NCBI GenBank assembly: GCA_963575745.1
Contig: CAUYUJ010002750.1
Span: 15,001-79,000 of the forward strand
Source: Prorocentrum cordatum
Taxonomy: Eukaryota > Sar > Dinophyceae > Prorocentrales > Prorocentraceae
DNA: 64,000 bases
Reading direction: 5' to 3'
Shown one piece after another: positions 11,359 to 20,989 of the stretch (the stretch's first letter is position 1; each line of letters opens with the position of its first letter). The translations under genes were made by a program, and so were the position numbers. Below the pieces are notes generated by a model. That model saw only the letters and a program-made list of their open reading frames with translations. It searched no databases and had not been told where the DNA came from.

Positions 11359-11690
11359 GCATCATCATCATCAGCATCATCATCAGCAGCAGCAGCAGTA
11401 TCCTCCTCTTCCTCCTCCTCATCATCATCCTCATCCACATCCACATCCACATCCTCTTCATCCTCCCACATCCGCCATCCTCCTCGTCATCATCAGCATC
11501 ATCATCATCATCGTCATCATCATCATCATCATCATCATCACCACAACTCCCGTATCCTCCTCTCTCGTCTTCCCTCCGCCTCCTCCTCCTCCTCCTCTTC
11601 CTCCTCCGCCGCCTCCGCCTCCGCCTCCGCCTCCGCCTCCTCCTCCTCCTCCTCCACCTCCTCATTCTCCACCATCAGCGGCATAAGCCG
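11050..11690. repeat. TCC, ATC and CCG/CCT arrays
   Basis: TCC-type tracts at 11060-11225, ATC arrays with CAG and CAC interruptions at 11220-11550, and TCC/GCC tracts at 11570-11665, ending about 30 bases before exon G on the plus axis. No gene is seen. Confidence 0.93.
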
Positions 11691-11721
11691 CGGAAAGCGG
11701 ATGGGCAGAGTTCTGGCCTAC

Positions 11722-11781
11722 CCCCCGGGAGGCCGCCATCACGTGCACGCTCGCGTGCGGCTGCGGCAGCCCGGCGGGAGC
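11722..11781 (-). CDS. Adenylation-domain exon G (A5-A6 link)
   Basis: Twenty codons containing APAGLPQPHASVHVM, the strand that follows A5 in this family (G-x-P-x-x-N/H-x-x-V-y-V). The upstream intron ends CGGAG and the exon starts GCTCCC. Exon F's donor is GCGCCC, so the start of the exon and the start of the intron are near copies. A GT donor (GTAGGC) after codon 20 keeps phase 0 with exon H. The last five codons are unlike family members, so an earlier GC donor (after VHVM) is a fair alternative. A GTC triplet array begins five bases upstream of the exon. Confidence 0.68.
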
Positions 11782-11783
11782 CT

Positions 11784-11785
<2 letters not shown>

Positions 11786-11823
<38 letters not shown>

Positions 11824-12340
11824 GGTCGTCGTCGTCCTCGTCCTCGTCCTCGTCGTCTTCATCGTGCTCTTCGTGGTCGTCGTCGTCGTTGTCGTCGTCC
11901 TCGTCGTTCTCGTTGACGTCGTCTTCATCGTTCTCGTCATCGTCGTCGTCGTGGTCGTGGACGTGGTCGTGGTCGTTGTCGTTGTCGTGGTCGTGGTCGT
12001 GGTCGTGGTCGTCGTCGTCGTCATCGTCGTCGTCGTCGTCTTCGTCGTCGTCGTCGTCATCACCGCAGCCGTTGTCATAGTCGTAGTCGTGGCCGTGGTC
12101 GTCTCCGTGGTCGTGGTCGTGGTCGTGGACGTCGCCGCCGTCGTCGTCGCCGTCGTTGCCGTCGTGGTGGACATCGTCGTCGTCGTCGTCGTCGTCGTCG
12201 CAGTCGTCGTCGTCGTCGGCGTCGGCGTCGGTGTCGGCGGCGGCGGCGGCTGCGGAGGCGTCGGTGGCGGCGGCGGCGGCGGAGGGGGGGGAAGGAGGGC
12301 GAGGAGGGGGCCCGACGAGGCGGATGGGGGGGCGGCGAGA
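11786..12340. repeat. GTC/GTG and GGC triplet arrays
   Basis: A GTC (GAC on the minus strand) array with GTG interruptions runs from 11786 to 12230, grading into GGC/GGA repeats to about 12355. Poly-Val, poly-Thr and poly-Ser/Arg frames are artefacts of the array. Confidence 0.95.
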
Positions 12341-12504
12341 ACGAGAGGGGGGAGGAGGATGAAGAGGAGGACAAGTGCAAACTCAAGACTCACGACTCAT
12401 CACCGATGTTGGAATAAATCCTCCATCCAAGCTCCCTCTTCACAGGCCCCTGAATACAAGGAGTCATTTCCAATGAGGGAAATGCCCCATTGGGAGATAC
12501 CCGT

Positions 12505-13290
12505 TTGAAACTCCTGAAGCGTGCCAAAACATCATTCCTGGGACAACATCGCCACGAATCGAAGTGACTGTGGAATCTTGACGATCATGAATCGCGCCAA
12601 AACACCATTTCTTGGATTTGAGCACCGCGAAACAACGTAACTGTTACGCCCTGACAGTCCTGAATCGTTCCGGAACGCCGCTTCTGGCACGATAACTATG
12701 AAAGTCCCTGACATTCTTGCAAATGTTGAAATCGAATGTGCGCGGAGCTAAAGCGAGAACTACAGGCTGAACAAAAACCACTGTCTGTCCGTGAGAAACT
12801 CTTGCACATGTTTAAACGAAAGTGCGCGGCGCTAAAGCGAGAACCACATTTTGAAAACGACCCGCCCTCAATCCGTGACCTTGTGACTTTTACAATGAAT
12901 GTGCGCGGCGTCAAGGCGAACACCACATGTTGAAAACGACCCGCCCTCGATCCGTGACCTTGTGACTTCTTATAACGAATGTGCGCGGCGTCAAGGCGAG
13001 AACCACATGTTGCAAACGATCCGCCCTCGATCACTGAAACTCCTGCACATGTTGAAGACGAAGGTGTGCGGCGCTTAAACGGGAACCACGTTCAAAACCG
13101 GCCCGCCCTCCATTTGTGAAACTTATGCAAACGTCTAGGACGAGTGCGCCTTGCGATAAAGCGAGCCACGTTTTGAAAACGGCCCGCTCACCATTTGTGA
13201 ATATGTTGCCGATTCTGAAGCTCCAGGACCATACATGGCAAGGGAGTCTCAAGCGAAACGCCCAGCCCGCCCTTCCGACTGGCCTCGGGG
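12505..13290 (-). repeat. Dispersed repeat family R1, right copy (inverted)
   Basis: This is the reverse-oriented partner of 9030-9750. The tail subunits come first (12530-12700), then about six ~80 bp subunits with gtgcgcggcgtcaaggcga-like cores (12735-13200), then the head segment with ctcaagcgaaacgcccagcc. With the left copy it encloses exons G and H. Confidence 0.75.
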
Positions 13291-13419
13291 TGTGACAGGG
13301 AGGAGTTATTTACAAGGAAAAAGAATGGACGAAGAGGAAAGGTGGGAGAAGGGGGGGGGCGAGCACCAGCAGAATCGACGGAGGACCTGCAGGGACGAGG
13401 CGGAGCATGGTGAGGACAC

Positions 13420-13500
13420 AGGGGAGGAGGAGGAGGAGGAGGAGGAGGAGGAGGAGGAGGAGGAGGAGAAGAGGAGGAGGAGAAGGAGGAGGAAACGGAC
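13420..13500. repeat. GGA array
   Basis: A purine triplet tract (GGA)n, continuing in a degenerate GAC/GAG-rich form to 13655, immediately beside exon F. The opposite side of the exon has a long TCC array. Confidence 0.9.
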
Positions 13501-13662
13501 GACAAGAACAACAAGGACATGGAGGAGGAGACGGCGACGGCCACGACGACGAGACCGACGTGCACGGCGACGACGGCGAGGACGACAAGGACGAGGCGCA
13601 CGAGGAGGCCCAGGACTACGCCGAGGAGGACGACGAAGACGACGACGACGAGGACGGGGCGC

Positions 13663-13782
13663 CTTGTTGGGGAACAGCGACAAATCCACACCGGCGGGCC
13701 GCGGCACCGTGTACACAGTACAGCTGCTCTCGGAGGCGCCGTAGAAGTTGTGCAGGTCGGCCGCAAGCCCACCGAGCCTCAC
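13663..13782 (-). CDS. Adenylation-domain exon F (motif A5)
   Basis: Forty codons, phase 0, with LHNFYGASESSCTVYTVP: motif A5 (N-x-Y-G-x-T/S-E), whose Tyr stacks on adenine and whose Glu helps hold Mg-ATP. VDLSLFPNK follows, as in bacterial and algal relatives. The acceptor is GCCGAG|GTGAGG and the donor AACAAG|GCGCCC (GC type). The preceding exon E ends ACG|GTACGC, so the first residues VR are shared in sense with the intron start. The exon lies between a GGA array (left) and a TCC array (right). It is well supported by both motif and junctions. Confidence 0.87.
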
Positions 13783-13789
13783 CTCGGCC

Positions 13790-14676
13790 ACCTCCTCCTC
13801 CTCCTCCTCCTTCTCCTCCTCCTCCTCCTCTTCCTCCTCCTCCTCTACCTCCTCCTCCGCCTCCTCCTCCTCCTCCTCAATCCTCCTCCTCCTCCTCGTC
13901 CTCGTCGTCGTCCTCCTCCTCCTCCTGCTCGTCCTCCTGCTCCGCCTCGTCCTCGGCTCCTCCTCCTCCTCCTCCTCCTCCTCCTCCTCATCCTCTTCCT
14001 CCTCCTCCTCCTCCTCCTCCAACTCCTCCTCCTCCTCCCTCCTCCTCGTCTTCCTCCTCCTCCGTGCCTCCCTCAGTCCGTCCCTCCGTCCCTCCCTCCC
14101 TCCTCCCTCCTCCCTCCTCCGTCCTGCCTCCTCCCTCGTCCCCCTCGCCCTTCGTCCCTCGACCCTCGTCCCTCGTCCCTCGTCCCTCGTCCATCGTCCC
14201 TCGTCCCTCCTTCCTCCTCCCTTCTCCCTCCTCCTCCTCCCTCCTCTCTCATCTCTCCTCTCTCCTCTTTCCTCTCTCCTCCCTCCCCCTTCCTCCCTCC
14301 TCCCTCCCCCTCCCTCCTGCCTCCTCCCTCCTCCACCCTCCTCCTCCTCGTCCTTCTCCTCCTCCTCGTCCTCCTTTTCCTCCTCGTCCTCCTCCTCCTC
14401 CTCGTCCTCCTCGTCGTCCTCATCCTCCTCGTCCTCCTCCTCGTCCTCCGCGTCCTCGTCATCGTCCTTCCTCCTCTTCCTCCTCCTCGTCCTCCTCATC
14501 CTCCTACTCCTCCACGTCGTCGTCGTGGTCCTTCTCCTCGTCCTCGTCCTCCTACTTCTCCTCCTCCTCCTCCTCCTCCTCCTCTTCCTCCTCACTCCTC
14601 ATCGAGTTTCCCCCTCCTAGCGTCTCCTCCTCCGCCTCGTCCTCCTCCTTCCCCTCCTCCTCGCCATCATCATCAC

Positions 14677-14717
<41 letters not shown>

Positions 14718-14855
14718 CCGTCGCCATCACGATCACCATCACCATCACTATCACCATCACCATCGCCATCACCAACCACCAATCATCAATCATCAACCAT
14801 CAACCATCAACCATCAATCATCAATCATCAATCATCAATCATCCAATCATCATCG

Positions 14856-14888
<33 letters not shown>

Positions 14889-14922
14889 GCATCAGCATCA
14901 GCATCAGCACCTTCACCATCAC

Positions 14923-14960
<38 letters not shown>

Positions 14961-15221
14961 GCCTCATCATCATAATCATCATCATCAGCATCAGCATCGT
15001 CATCGTCATCATCGGAATCAGCATCATCATCATCAGCAGCATCATCATCACCATCATCACCAGCATCATCATTATCCATCGCTTCCTTCGCATCCTTCTC
15101 TTCTTCTCTTCCTCCTCCTCGTCATCCTCCTATGCACTCTTCCTCCAACTCGGTGTTCCTATTTCCTCCTCCTCCTCCTCCACCTCCTTCTCTTCCTCCT
15201 CCTCCTCCTCCTCCTCCTCAC

Positions 15222-15259
<38 letters not shown>

Positions 15260-15374
15260 GCATCATCATCATCATCAGCAGCAGCAGCATCATCATCATC
15301 ATCATCAGCATCATCAGCATCAGCATCAGCATCAGCATCAGCATCAGCATCAGCATCATCATCATCAGCATCAA

Positions 15375-15456
<82 letters not shown>

Positions 15457-15575
15457 TCCCTCCTCCTCCTCGTCCTGCCTCCACCTGCTGCCTACCCCCT
15501 CCCCCTCCGCCTCCTCCCCCTCCCCATCTCCCTCTCCCTCCCCCCCCCTCCTCCTCCTCGGGTGCAGAGGCCTCT
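13790..15575. repeat. Long TCC, ATC and mixed triplet arrays
   Basis: TCC/CTC/TCG arrays at 13790-14665 (with CCCTCGTCCCT-type 6-7 bp periodicity at 14085-14330) pass into ATC arrays with CAG and CAACC interruptions (14665-15080). TCC follows (15110-15215), then ATC/CAG (15217-15455), then CTCC-rich sequence to 15575. Frames up to 760 codons long across this tract are low-complexity and are not genes. Confidence 0.95.
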
Positions 15576-15583
15576 CCTGGTCT

Positions 15584-16411
15584 GTGGCCTCGGGGCGTGG
15601 CCCCGTCCGAGCCGACCCGCCCGTCTTTCTCGAAACATGGTGCGTCACTGGTTTCCGTGCACGAGCGTTCGCTTATGGACTGCTGCATTGCGGGCGCAAT
15701 CACATCATTTTCGGCGGCGGCTTGGTGGGGGGGCGTTTTTCCTCCGACCCTCGTCGCCGCCGTTGTGGCGCAGGAGCGTTCACTTATCAGCAGCAGGGTG
15801 ACGGTTTCGAAGCTCGTGGAAGAATTTCGGCGGGCCTTGTCAGCCGCAGTCAGACAGTCCTCAAGGCCGAACTCACCGCCTTCGCTGTGGCCGTTACGGA
15901 CTATATGGGCCCCATGCGTTTTGTTGTGAAAGACCACAAGCCACTGGTCGTGGGGTGGGAGCCGGGTACATTTCGGGCAGGCGACGGGCGTAACGAGGAC
16001 CTCTGGTTGCGCATTGGAAAGGTTTTGGAGTACCGTGGCGGAGGCGAGATTACTGTCGACTGGAAACCCTCCCAGGCGGATCCCGAAAGTCCTAGTCTCA
16101 CGTCCCAGGAACGGTTCTTGGCTGCTGGCACCGCGGGTGAAGCCGCCGAACGCAACTGGGAGCTTGGTCTCACCGCGGGTGCGCCCTCTACCGACCATTG
16201 GGATATGGTCGCGTCCTTCGTCAGGAGGGCCCGCAGAACTTTGGCAGACTCTGCGGCGGCAGATCGTATCAAACCCAAGGACTCCCGGGAAGCCCCCGAG
16301 AGAGCCCGAAGTGGGACCACGAGGGATCGTACCGCCCGTGCCAGTGCTCACCATGCTACCAAGTGTGGTAAACGTTGCGGGTGTTCCATGTGCGGGAGTG
16401 TTTCTACCTAG
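15584..16411 (+). pseudogene. LINE-type RNase H relic (plus strand)
   Basis: A 275-codon frame holds RNase H-like blocks: QTVLKAELTAFAVAV (the catalytic Glu in the A-E-L motif), then FVVKDHKPLVVGW (the Asp block), and ITVDWKPSQAD ahead of the final helix. RNase H of this type sits at the C-terminus of many LINE ORF2 proteins and removes RNA from the hybrid. The expected first Asp (D-G-S) is not clear. It is in the opposite orientation to the surrounding adenylation exons, so it is an insertion in intron E-F. The C-terminus ends in a Cys/His-rich tail (KCGKRCGCSMCG). Confidence 0.55.
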
Positions 16412-16413
16412 GG

Positions 16414-16570
16414 TGGTCCTCCTGCTGCTCCTCCTCCTCCTCCTCCTCCTCATCCTCCTAGCCCTCCTCCTCCTCCTCCTCCTCCTCCTCCTCCACAACA
16501 TGCTCCTCCTCCTCCTCCTCCTCCTCCTCCTCCTCCTCCTCCTCCTCCTCCTCCCCCTCAGGCTCCTCTC
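16414..16570. repeat. TCC array
   Basis: A TCC/CTC pyrimidine array immediately downstream of the RNase H relic, with two short interruptions (ctagcc, acaacatg). Confidence 0.93.
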
Positions 16571-16719
16571 CCTCCCCGCGACATAAGCGAATCGTCGAAC
16601 CAACGAAACAACCTCCTGGGAATGAGGCCAGCTGGTGAGAGCCCCGCATACATGTCCCCGTCCCCCCCCACACACACACACACTCCAACGATTCACCTTC
16701 ACAACGTAATCTCCTTGTC

Positions 16720-17435
16720 CTACTTCTGCAGTTCCTCCTCTCCTTTCTCTTTCGCATTATCGCCATCAGCGCTCGCGTTATGAGCTCTCCCCGACGGACA
16801 TTTCCACGGCCTCACACGCACGATTTGCACTTTAATTCGCGCGCCCCTCGCGTGGTCATGAGCCAAATTCCCGCCCCCCCCCCGACCTCGAATTTCGGGA
16901 GCTTCGTCATACAATGGCACGAACACTCATACTCTTGCCAACAACGCGAAATCAAACTATCACCCACACAATCTGCGCATGCCACTTTCCTCCCCTTAGT
17001 GAAGTGTTCCGTCTCCTGCGGGCTAGTTATGTGGCCCTGCCGCGGGAGTCCCTTGCTGCAGACTGCGCACGTCAACTCTCGCTCAAGCCCGTTTGCCGCA
17101 TCGGCCTCGTTTTTCGCGGTGACCCCGTGTTTGCCACATGCCCCGCACAACACTCTGGCTCCTTTCGCCGACAGATGATGGCCCGACTGTCAATTAGGGT
17201 AGTCATCCCACGACCTGGCGCACAACAAATCAGCGGTTTTGTTTCCGCTTCTGCTTTTCGTGTGCGATTGTGCATCTCGCGTCAACTTGTCATGCTCCTC
17301 TGCACATATCTGACACAGCCTCTCCCCTGCTGTGTTATGCATCTCCTGAACGCATGCAACGCGTTCTTTCGAAACCAACGTAGATTCGTCTGCTTTCGCC
17401 CCCGCATTATCCGCACGGACTTCTCAGATCGGCGC
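16720..17435 (-). pseudogene. Cys-rich zinc-binding protein, broken (dinoflagellate CxxC repeat family)
   Basis: The minus frame from about 17435 to 16812 shows paired Cys modules: LCQICAEEHDKLTRD, VLCGACGKHGVTAKNE, LTCAVCSKGLPRQGH, VACADC and YECSCHC. This layout (CxxC, a G-V-T-x-K/D turn, CxxC, a hydrophobic block, CxxC) resembles a zinc-finger family I associate with dinoflagellate genomes, and loosely the Stc1-type zinc domain. Its function is unknown. One in-frame TGA (about 17214) lies between the first and second modules. A frame change near 16.8 kb follows (KCKSCV). It may be a nested gene, a retrocopy or a decayed transposon passenger within intron E-F. Confidence 0.5.
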
Positions 17436-17530
17436 CCCTCACCGGCGCCCGGACAGCGCGAGGCCAGGGGCGGCGCTGGAGGCGCCACCAAGGCATGCCC
17501 AGCGCCGATCCAAGAAATCCGCGCGGAGCG
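17410..17530. mobile_element. MITE-like hairpin family M1, copy 1
   Basis: The left arm (ccgcacggacttctcagatc...) and right arm (cagcgccgatccaagaaatc...) are inverted copies around a GC-rich centre. The right arm is nearly identical to that of the copy at 32143-32274. It has no coding capacity. Length and inverted ends fit a MITE. Confidence 0.6.
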
Positions 17531-17653
17531 CCGAATGTTTTATGTTTATGCCGTTTTTGTCAGGGGGCGTGGATTGGCGACGGGTCGGGAAATCGCGGAT
17601 TGCTGCCGCCGAGCGAGGTGGCACCGGCCGCATTTTGGGGAGGGCACCTCCCC

Positions 17654-17695
17654 CGATCCATGGATTTGGCCACCGCGCGCCAAATCCATGGATCG
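17654..17695. other. Perfect 17-bp inverted repeat, 8-base loop
   Basis: cgatccatggatttggc (17654-17670) and its exact reverse complement (17679-17695) enclose ccaccgcg. A third half-copy (caaatccatg) follows at once. It could form a stable RNA or cruciform hairpin. It lies between MITE M1 and the copia element. Confidence 0.85.
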
Positions 17696-17747
17696 CAAAT
17701 CCATGTTTGTGCGCCCCCGATTTTGGTTCCTCGATCCTCGGATTCGA

Positions 17748-17850
17748 TGAGCCCCCGGAGGGCCCAAGAGGCCCCCAAGAGATCCCCGAAAGCGCTCCGG
17801 ATTCCAAGAAACATCCCTGCAGACGCTGACCCAACGCCCACACACGCTCG
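17748..17850. repeat. Degenerate decamer repeat (CAAGAGGCCC type)
   Basis: Imperfect repeats of a ~10-base word such as caagaggcccc and ccaagagatcc. The same word family occurs at 35262-35450, and in reverse complement at 61340-61700. Confidence 0.55.
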
Positions 17851-17870
17851 CGGGATATGCCGAAAACTCT

Positions 17871-18127
17871 TGCAAATATTGATCCAAATCTCTCCACCCA
17901 CAGCCTCTGGATGCAAGAAGAAATAGATAGAGTATTGATCTGATCTTATTCCGATGTCAAGCTAGACAGTCGTAGAATGCGCCCACCCTCCCGCCACAGC
18001 TGGCGGGTCCAAGCCAAAAACGACAATAGTGAACAAGAGAGTGCAAGCATGAGCGAGCGAGAGCAGCAACGTAGATAATTCTAAACATCATCCTATATAT
18101 CACATCCTTGCTAATGCAACTTTCACA
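17871..18127 (-). repeat. Copia-A 3' LTR
   Basis: This matches 26940-27196 over its whole length, sharing for example tccgatgtcaagctagacag and agtgcaagcatgagcgagcg. On the plus strand it starts TGCAAATATTG and ends TTTCACA. Confidence 0.88.
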
Positions 18128-18690
18128 CAGGAAAAGGAAACGTTGCTAAAGAATGGCTTGACAAATTCTGCAGCAAGCTTCTAGAATATGGAATCATAGT
18201 ATCGGCTCGAACGGTCAAGCTACCGTCCGTGCACCAAGCAACAGATATCAAATAAAGGAAATCCCAGATTCTCTGCTCGAGCGGTCAAACTACCGTTCGT
18301 GCATCAAGCAATAGATATCAAGATAAAAGAAATCAACGCACCGAGCAACATATACTAAGATAGAAGAAATCCACGCACTGAACAACATATAAACAAATCT
18401 TTACCTGAGGTCTGCGCACCGAGCAACAGATATCAATATATGGAATATTTACCTGAGCTCTTGAGGGGCGCTTTCACTCAGCATCTGTAAATAGTGATCC
18501 ATATCACTCATCATCCTCACCACCATTTACATCTGAGCCACTGCCTTGGCTGGCTCCAAGATATCGTCACTTATGTAGTAGTGGGGATCAGCGCGCACGC
18601 ACTGCTGACTTGATGATACTGTATGCAATGTAAACCTTGATGATCGGGTCGAGGTTATAACTCCTGCTCTCGTCTGCGTCCAGCTTGAGA
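18128..18690 (-). repeat. Copia-A 3' untranslated region with short tandem repeats
   Basis: No gene. Four or more imperfect copies of a 45-90 bp unit containing gagcaacagatatca / tcaagcaatagatatcaa, and two of cggtcaa(g/a)ctaccgt(c/t)cgtgca, lie at 18190-18460. A purine-rich tract next to the 3' LTR, expected as plus-strand primer, is not obvious on the sense strand. Confidence 0.6.
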
Positions 18691-18697
18691 CAACGTC

Positions 18698-19489
18698 CTA
18701 GGCAATTTGCGTAGTGCCTGTCCTTCGTATAGATCGTCTCGTAGCTGTCGCCCTCGTACTTGCCTCTCCCATGATCTCGTCGTCATAGGTCGCTGGATCG
18801 GCTCGTGCTGCGAGCGTTGTCGTCGTAGCTTTCGGCGTAGCCTTCGCCGTCCTGGATTTGACCTTGACCTGCTTCTCGGGCAACTCCGGCATGAACAGGT
18901 TGTCGCTGCTTGAACTATCCACCTCCATCGGCTCAGCGCTGTCCTCGTTGTCGTTCTGCTTGGGCTGCATTACGTAAATGAATATGATGATGCCCGCGAT
19001 GACAGAGACGACGGTCGCCACCGTCGGAGACATCGAAAGACAAACTCCATGCACTGCAAGTTCACAAAGTTGAAACAAAACTACAACTTGGCCGGGTATC
19101 TGGATGGTTCTCTGCGCGCCACTCCTCGCCATCAGGTAGTTGTCCGTTAGCTCTTCCGTGTAGAATGCCTCGACGTAGTCCTCGTCTTGAACCTCGTCCT
19201 TGTCGTCGTAGAAGCACTCGTCCACGTAGTTGTGCGTCTCCACCGGCCGCGTAGAGATCTCCTCGTCGTCCTTCCCGGTGTCATCGTACAGCTCCTGCTT
19301 GACGTACTTGGCCATCTTCGCGTTGAGCTTGTCCACCTCCTTGTTGGCTGCCACCTTCTCTGGTCCGACAAGCTTTCGTCCGCGTGTTGATGGCGCCCTG
19401 TCATCAGGCATAAGAGTCCACAAACTTGATGTAACTATCTTCCTCGCGTAGCCTCCTGGAAGTACTTCCGTCAAACAGTCCGCTAGCAT
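18698..19489 (-). CDS. Copia-A C-terminal ORF (RNase H tail and extra region with TM segment)
   Basis: It begins MLADCLTE, which is the conserved end of copia RNase H (normally ...M/QLADxLTK), so the first codons belong to the preceding polymerase frame and are cut off from it by an in-frame TAG. The remaining ~250 residues have an acidic stretch, then a strongly hydrophobic helix near residue 155 (TVATVVSVIAGIIIFIYV), and end in a basic Thr/Arg-rich tail. The membrane-like segment is not usual for copia. It may be a lineage-specific extension. Function unknown. Confidence 0.6.
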   Translation of the reverse strand: MLADCLTEVLPGGYARKIVTSSLWTLMPDDRAPSTRGRKLVGPEKVAANKEVDKLNAKMAKYVKQELYDDTGKDDEEISTRPVETHNYVDECFYDDKDEVQDEDYVEAFYTEELTDNYLMARSGAQRTIQIPGQVVVLFQLCELAVHGVCLSMSPTVATVVSVIAGIIIFIYVMQPKQNDNEDSAEPMEVDSSSSDNLFMPELPEKQVKVKSRTAKATPKATTTTLAARADPATYDDEIMGEASTRATATRRSIRRTGTTQIA

Positions 19490-20989
19490 CTACTCACTCT
19501 TGACCCGCTTGATGCTGACCTCTTTGAGCGATTGCCGCAATATAGCCGCTTCAAAAGAAAGCCCCCTGTCCGTCATAGAAATCTTCTCCTTTGTGATCGC
19601 GTCGCATAGGCTCTTGCAGTCGGTCACCGAAATGCATTTCACTGGGCAGGTGTCGTGCACAATCTCTCCGCCAGGGTCGACCTTGCCCATATCAACAAGT
19701 CCACCGAATCCGCACATGAGTAGGCCTCCGCCGATAGAGTAGATCGCACCACTCGTTGAATCTTGGAAGACTGCCACCCAATGCAGTGACCTTGTACTTG
19801 TTGCTGTGGTCCTCGTTGATCTTCTGGTGATCTTCTGGTCGCCCAGCATGATGAAGTGTCCGCGTTGTGATCGATGCTTCGGCAGATTGTCGAAAGCACC
19901 GTCGGTGACATTGATCACCATGGTCTTCCACAGGTTCAGGCCTGCTGAGAACCTAATCAGCAAGTCGGTCCGCTTCTGGATCCGCCTGATGGCCGCGCTG
20001 CCGTCCTGTAGGTCCTTCACCGTCGGAGCTCCCAGCGTAGATGCCAGTCGGGGTGCCTCGAAGGCCTCCTCGAAGCATATCACTCGCGCAGCCCATTGCA
20101 GTTGTCCAACTACCATTCGTAGTCCACGATGCTCTGCATGGGTTAAGGCGCTATCTGGAGCCTTGCTGCGCTCTCTGGGGATACGTACAGTCTGCATCGA
20201 CTTCACGTAGGCCTCCATGGTGACGTTGATGCTGCCGTCCTTGTCCAGCTTGTAAGCCGGGCCACAGAACGTCGCTTGCTCTTTCCTCGCGTACTCGACC
20301 TCGCCAAAGTCGATCTCCTCCTGCAGGTCCTTCATGATCTTGGCGCCCTCCGGGTCGTCCTGCTTGATGCCCATGAGGAAGTCGTCCACGTGCAGGCACA
20401 TGATCCCGATGATCGTGCCCTCCGCATTGCGCTTGATGAAGGTCGCGGGCTCGAAGCTCAGGCCTTCCCATCCAAGCTTCACGAGCGCCTCGCGTAGTGC
20501 CACATACCACACACGAGCTGCATCGTTGGTCCCGTAGATGCTCGTGTTTAACTTCAGCAGGTCGCCTGCCTTCACCCCCGGGGTGTTGCACTTCCCGAGG
20601 TTCGTCGGGATACGGAAATAGAGCTCGCGTGGGATAACTTTTCCTTGCAGAAAGGCTCCCTTCACATCTGCGATGACTAGGTCCAAGTTGAGGCTTGATA
20701 CGATGCTGCACAAGAGTAACGTCATCTGTGCTGAGACTGTAGGTGAGTCCCGTCGTAGCTTGTCGTCAAACTCCTCCTCGTAGCCTCTCCCACAAATCCT
20801 GGCCTTCGGCTCGAAAGTCGTGGGGTCCTTATCGGTCCAGACCACCTTGGAGCTCAGGATCTTGTCCGGGTCGACCTTGTCGACTGCTGCTCCTGTTATG
20901 TGGGTTGCTGCATCGTGCTTGCACCACGTATTCCACTCCGTCTCCACCGCCTGCTGCATCTTCTTCCACTTGAGCTTGTCATCGCCCAA
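19490..20989 (-). pseudogene. Copia-A reverse transcriptase / RNase H
   Basis: A 499-codon frame with the copia polymerase blocks: WTDKDPTTFEPKARICGRGY, VIADVKGAFLQGK (the D-V-K-x-A-F-L-x-G block with catalytic Asp), and MCLHVDDFLMG (the catalytic V-D-D box near 20390). The enzyme copies the element RNA into DNA. RNase H-like sequence continues in a second frame (19911-19639), with SSKIQRVVRSTLSAEAYS, while the first frame runs on in parallel. This indicates two compensating or non-compensating frameshifts around 19.9-19.7 kb. The frame ends with TAG just before the LADCLT block. Confidence 0.85.

Noticed and set aside
9821-15801. Very long frames (up to 760 codons) of Ser/Pro/Leu, Met, His, Asp or Arg
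   Set aside because: They run through TCC, ATC and GTC triplet arrays, where most frames lack stops. No protein motif appears except in the exons called.
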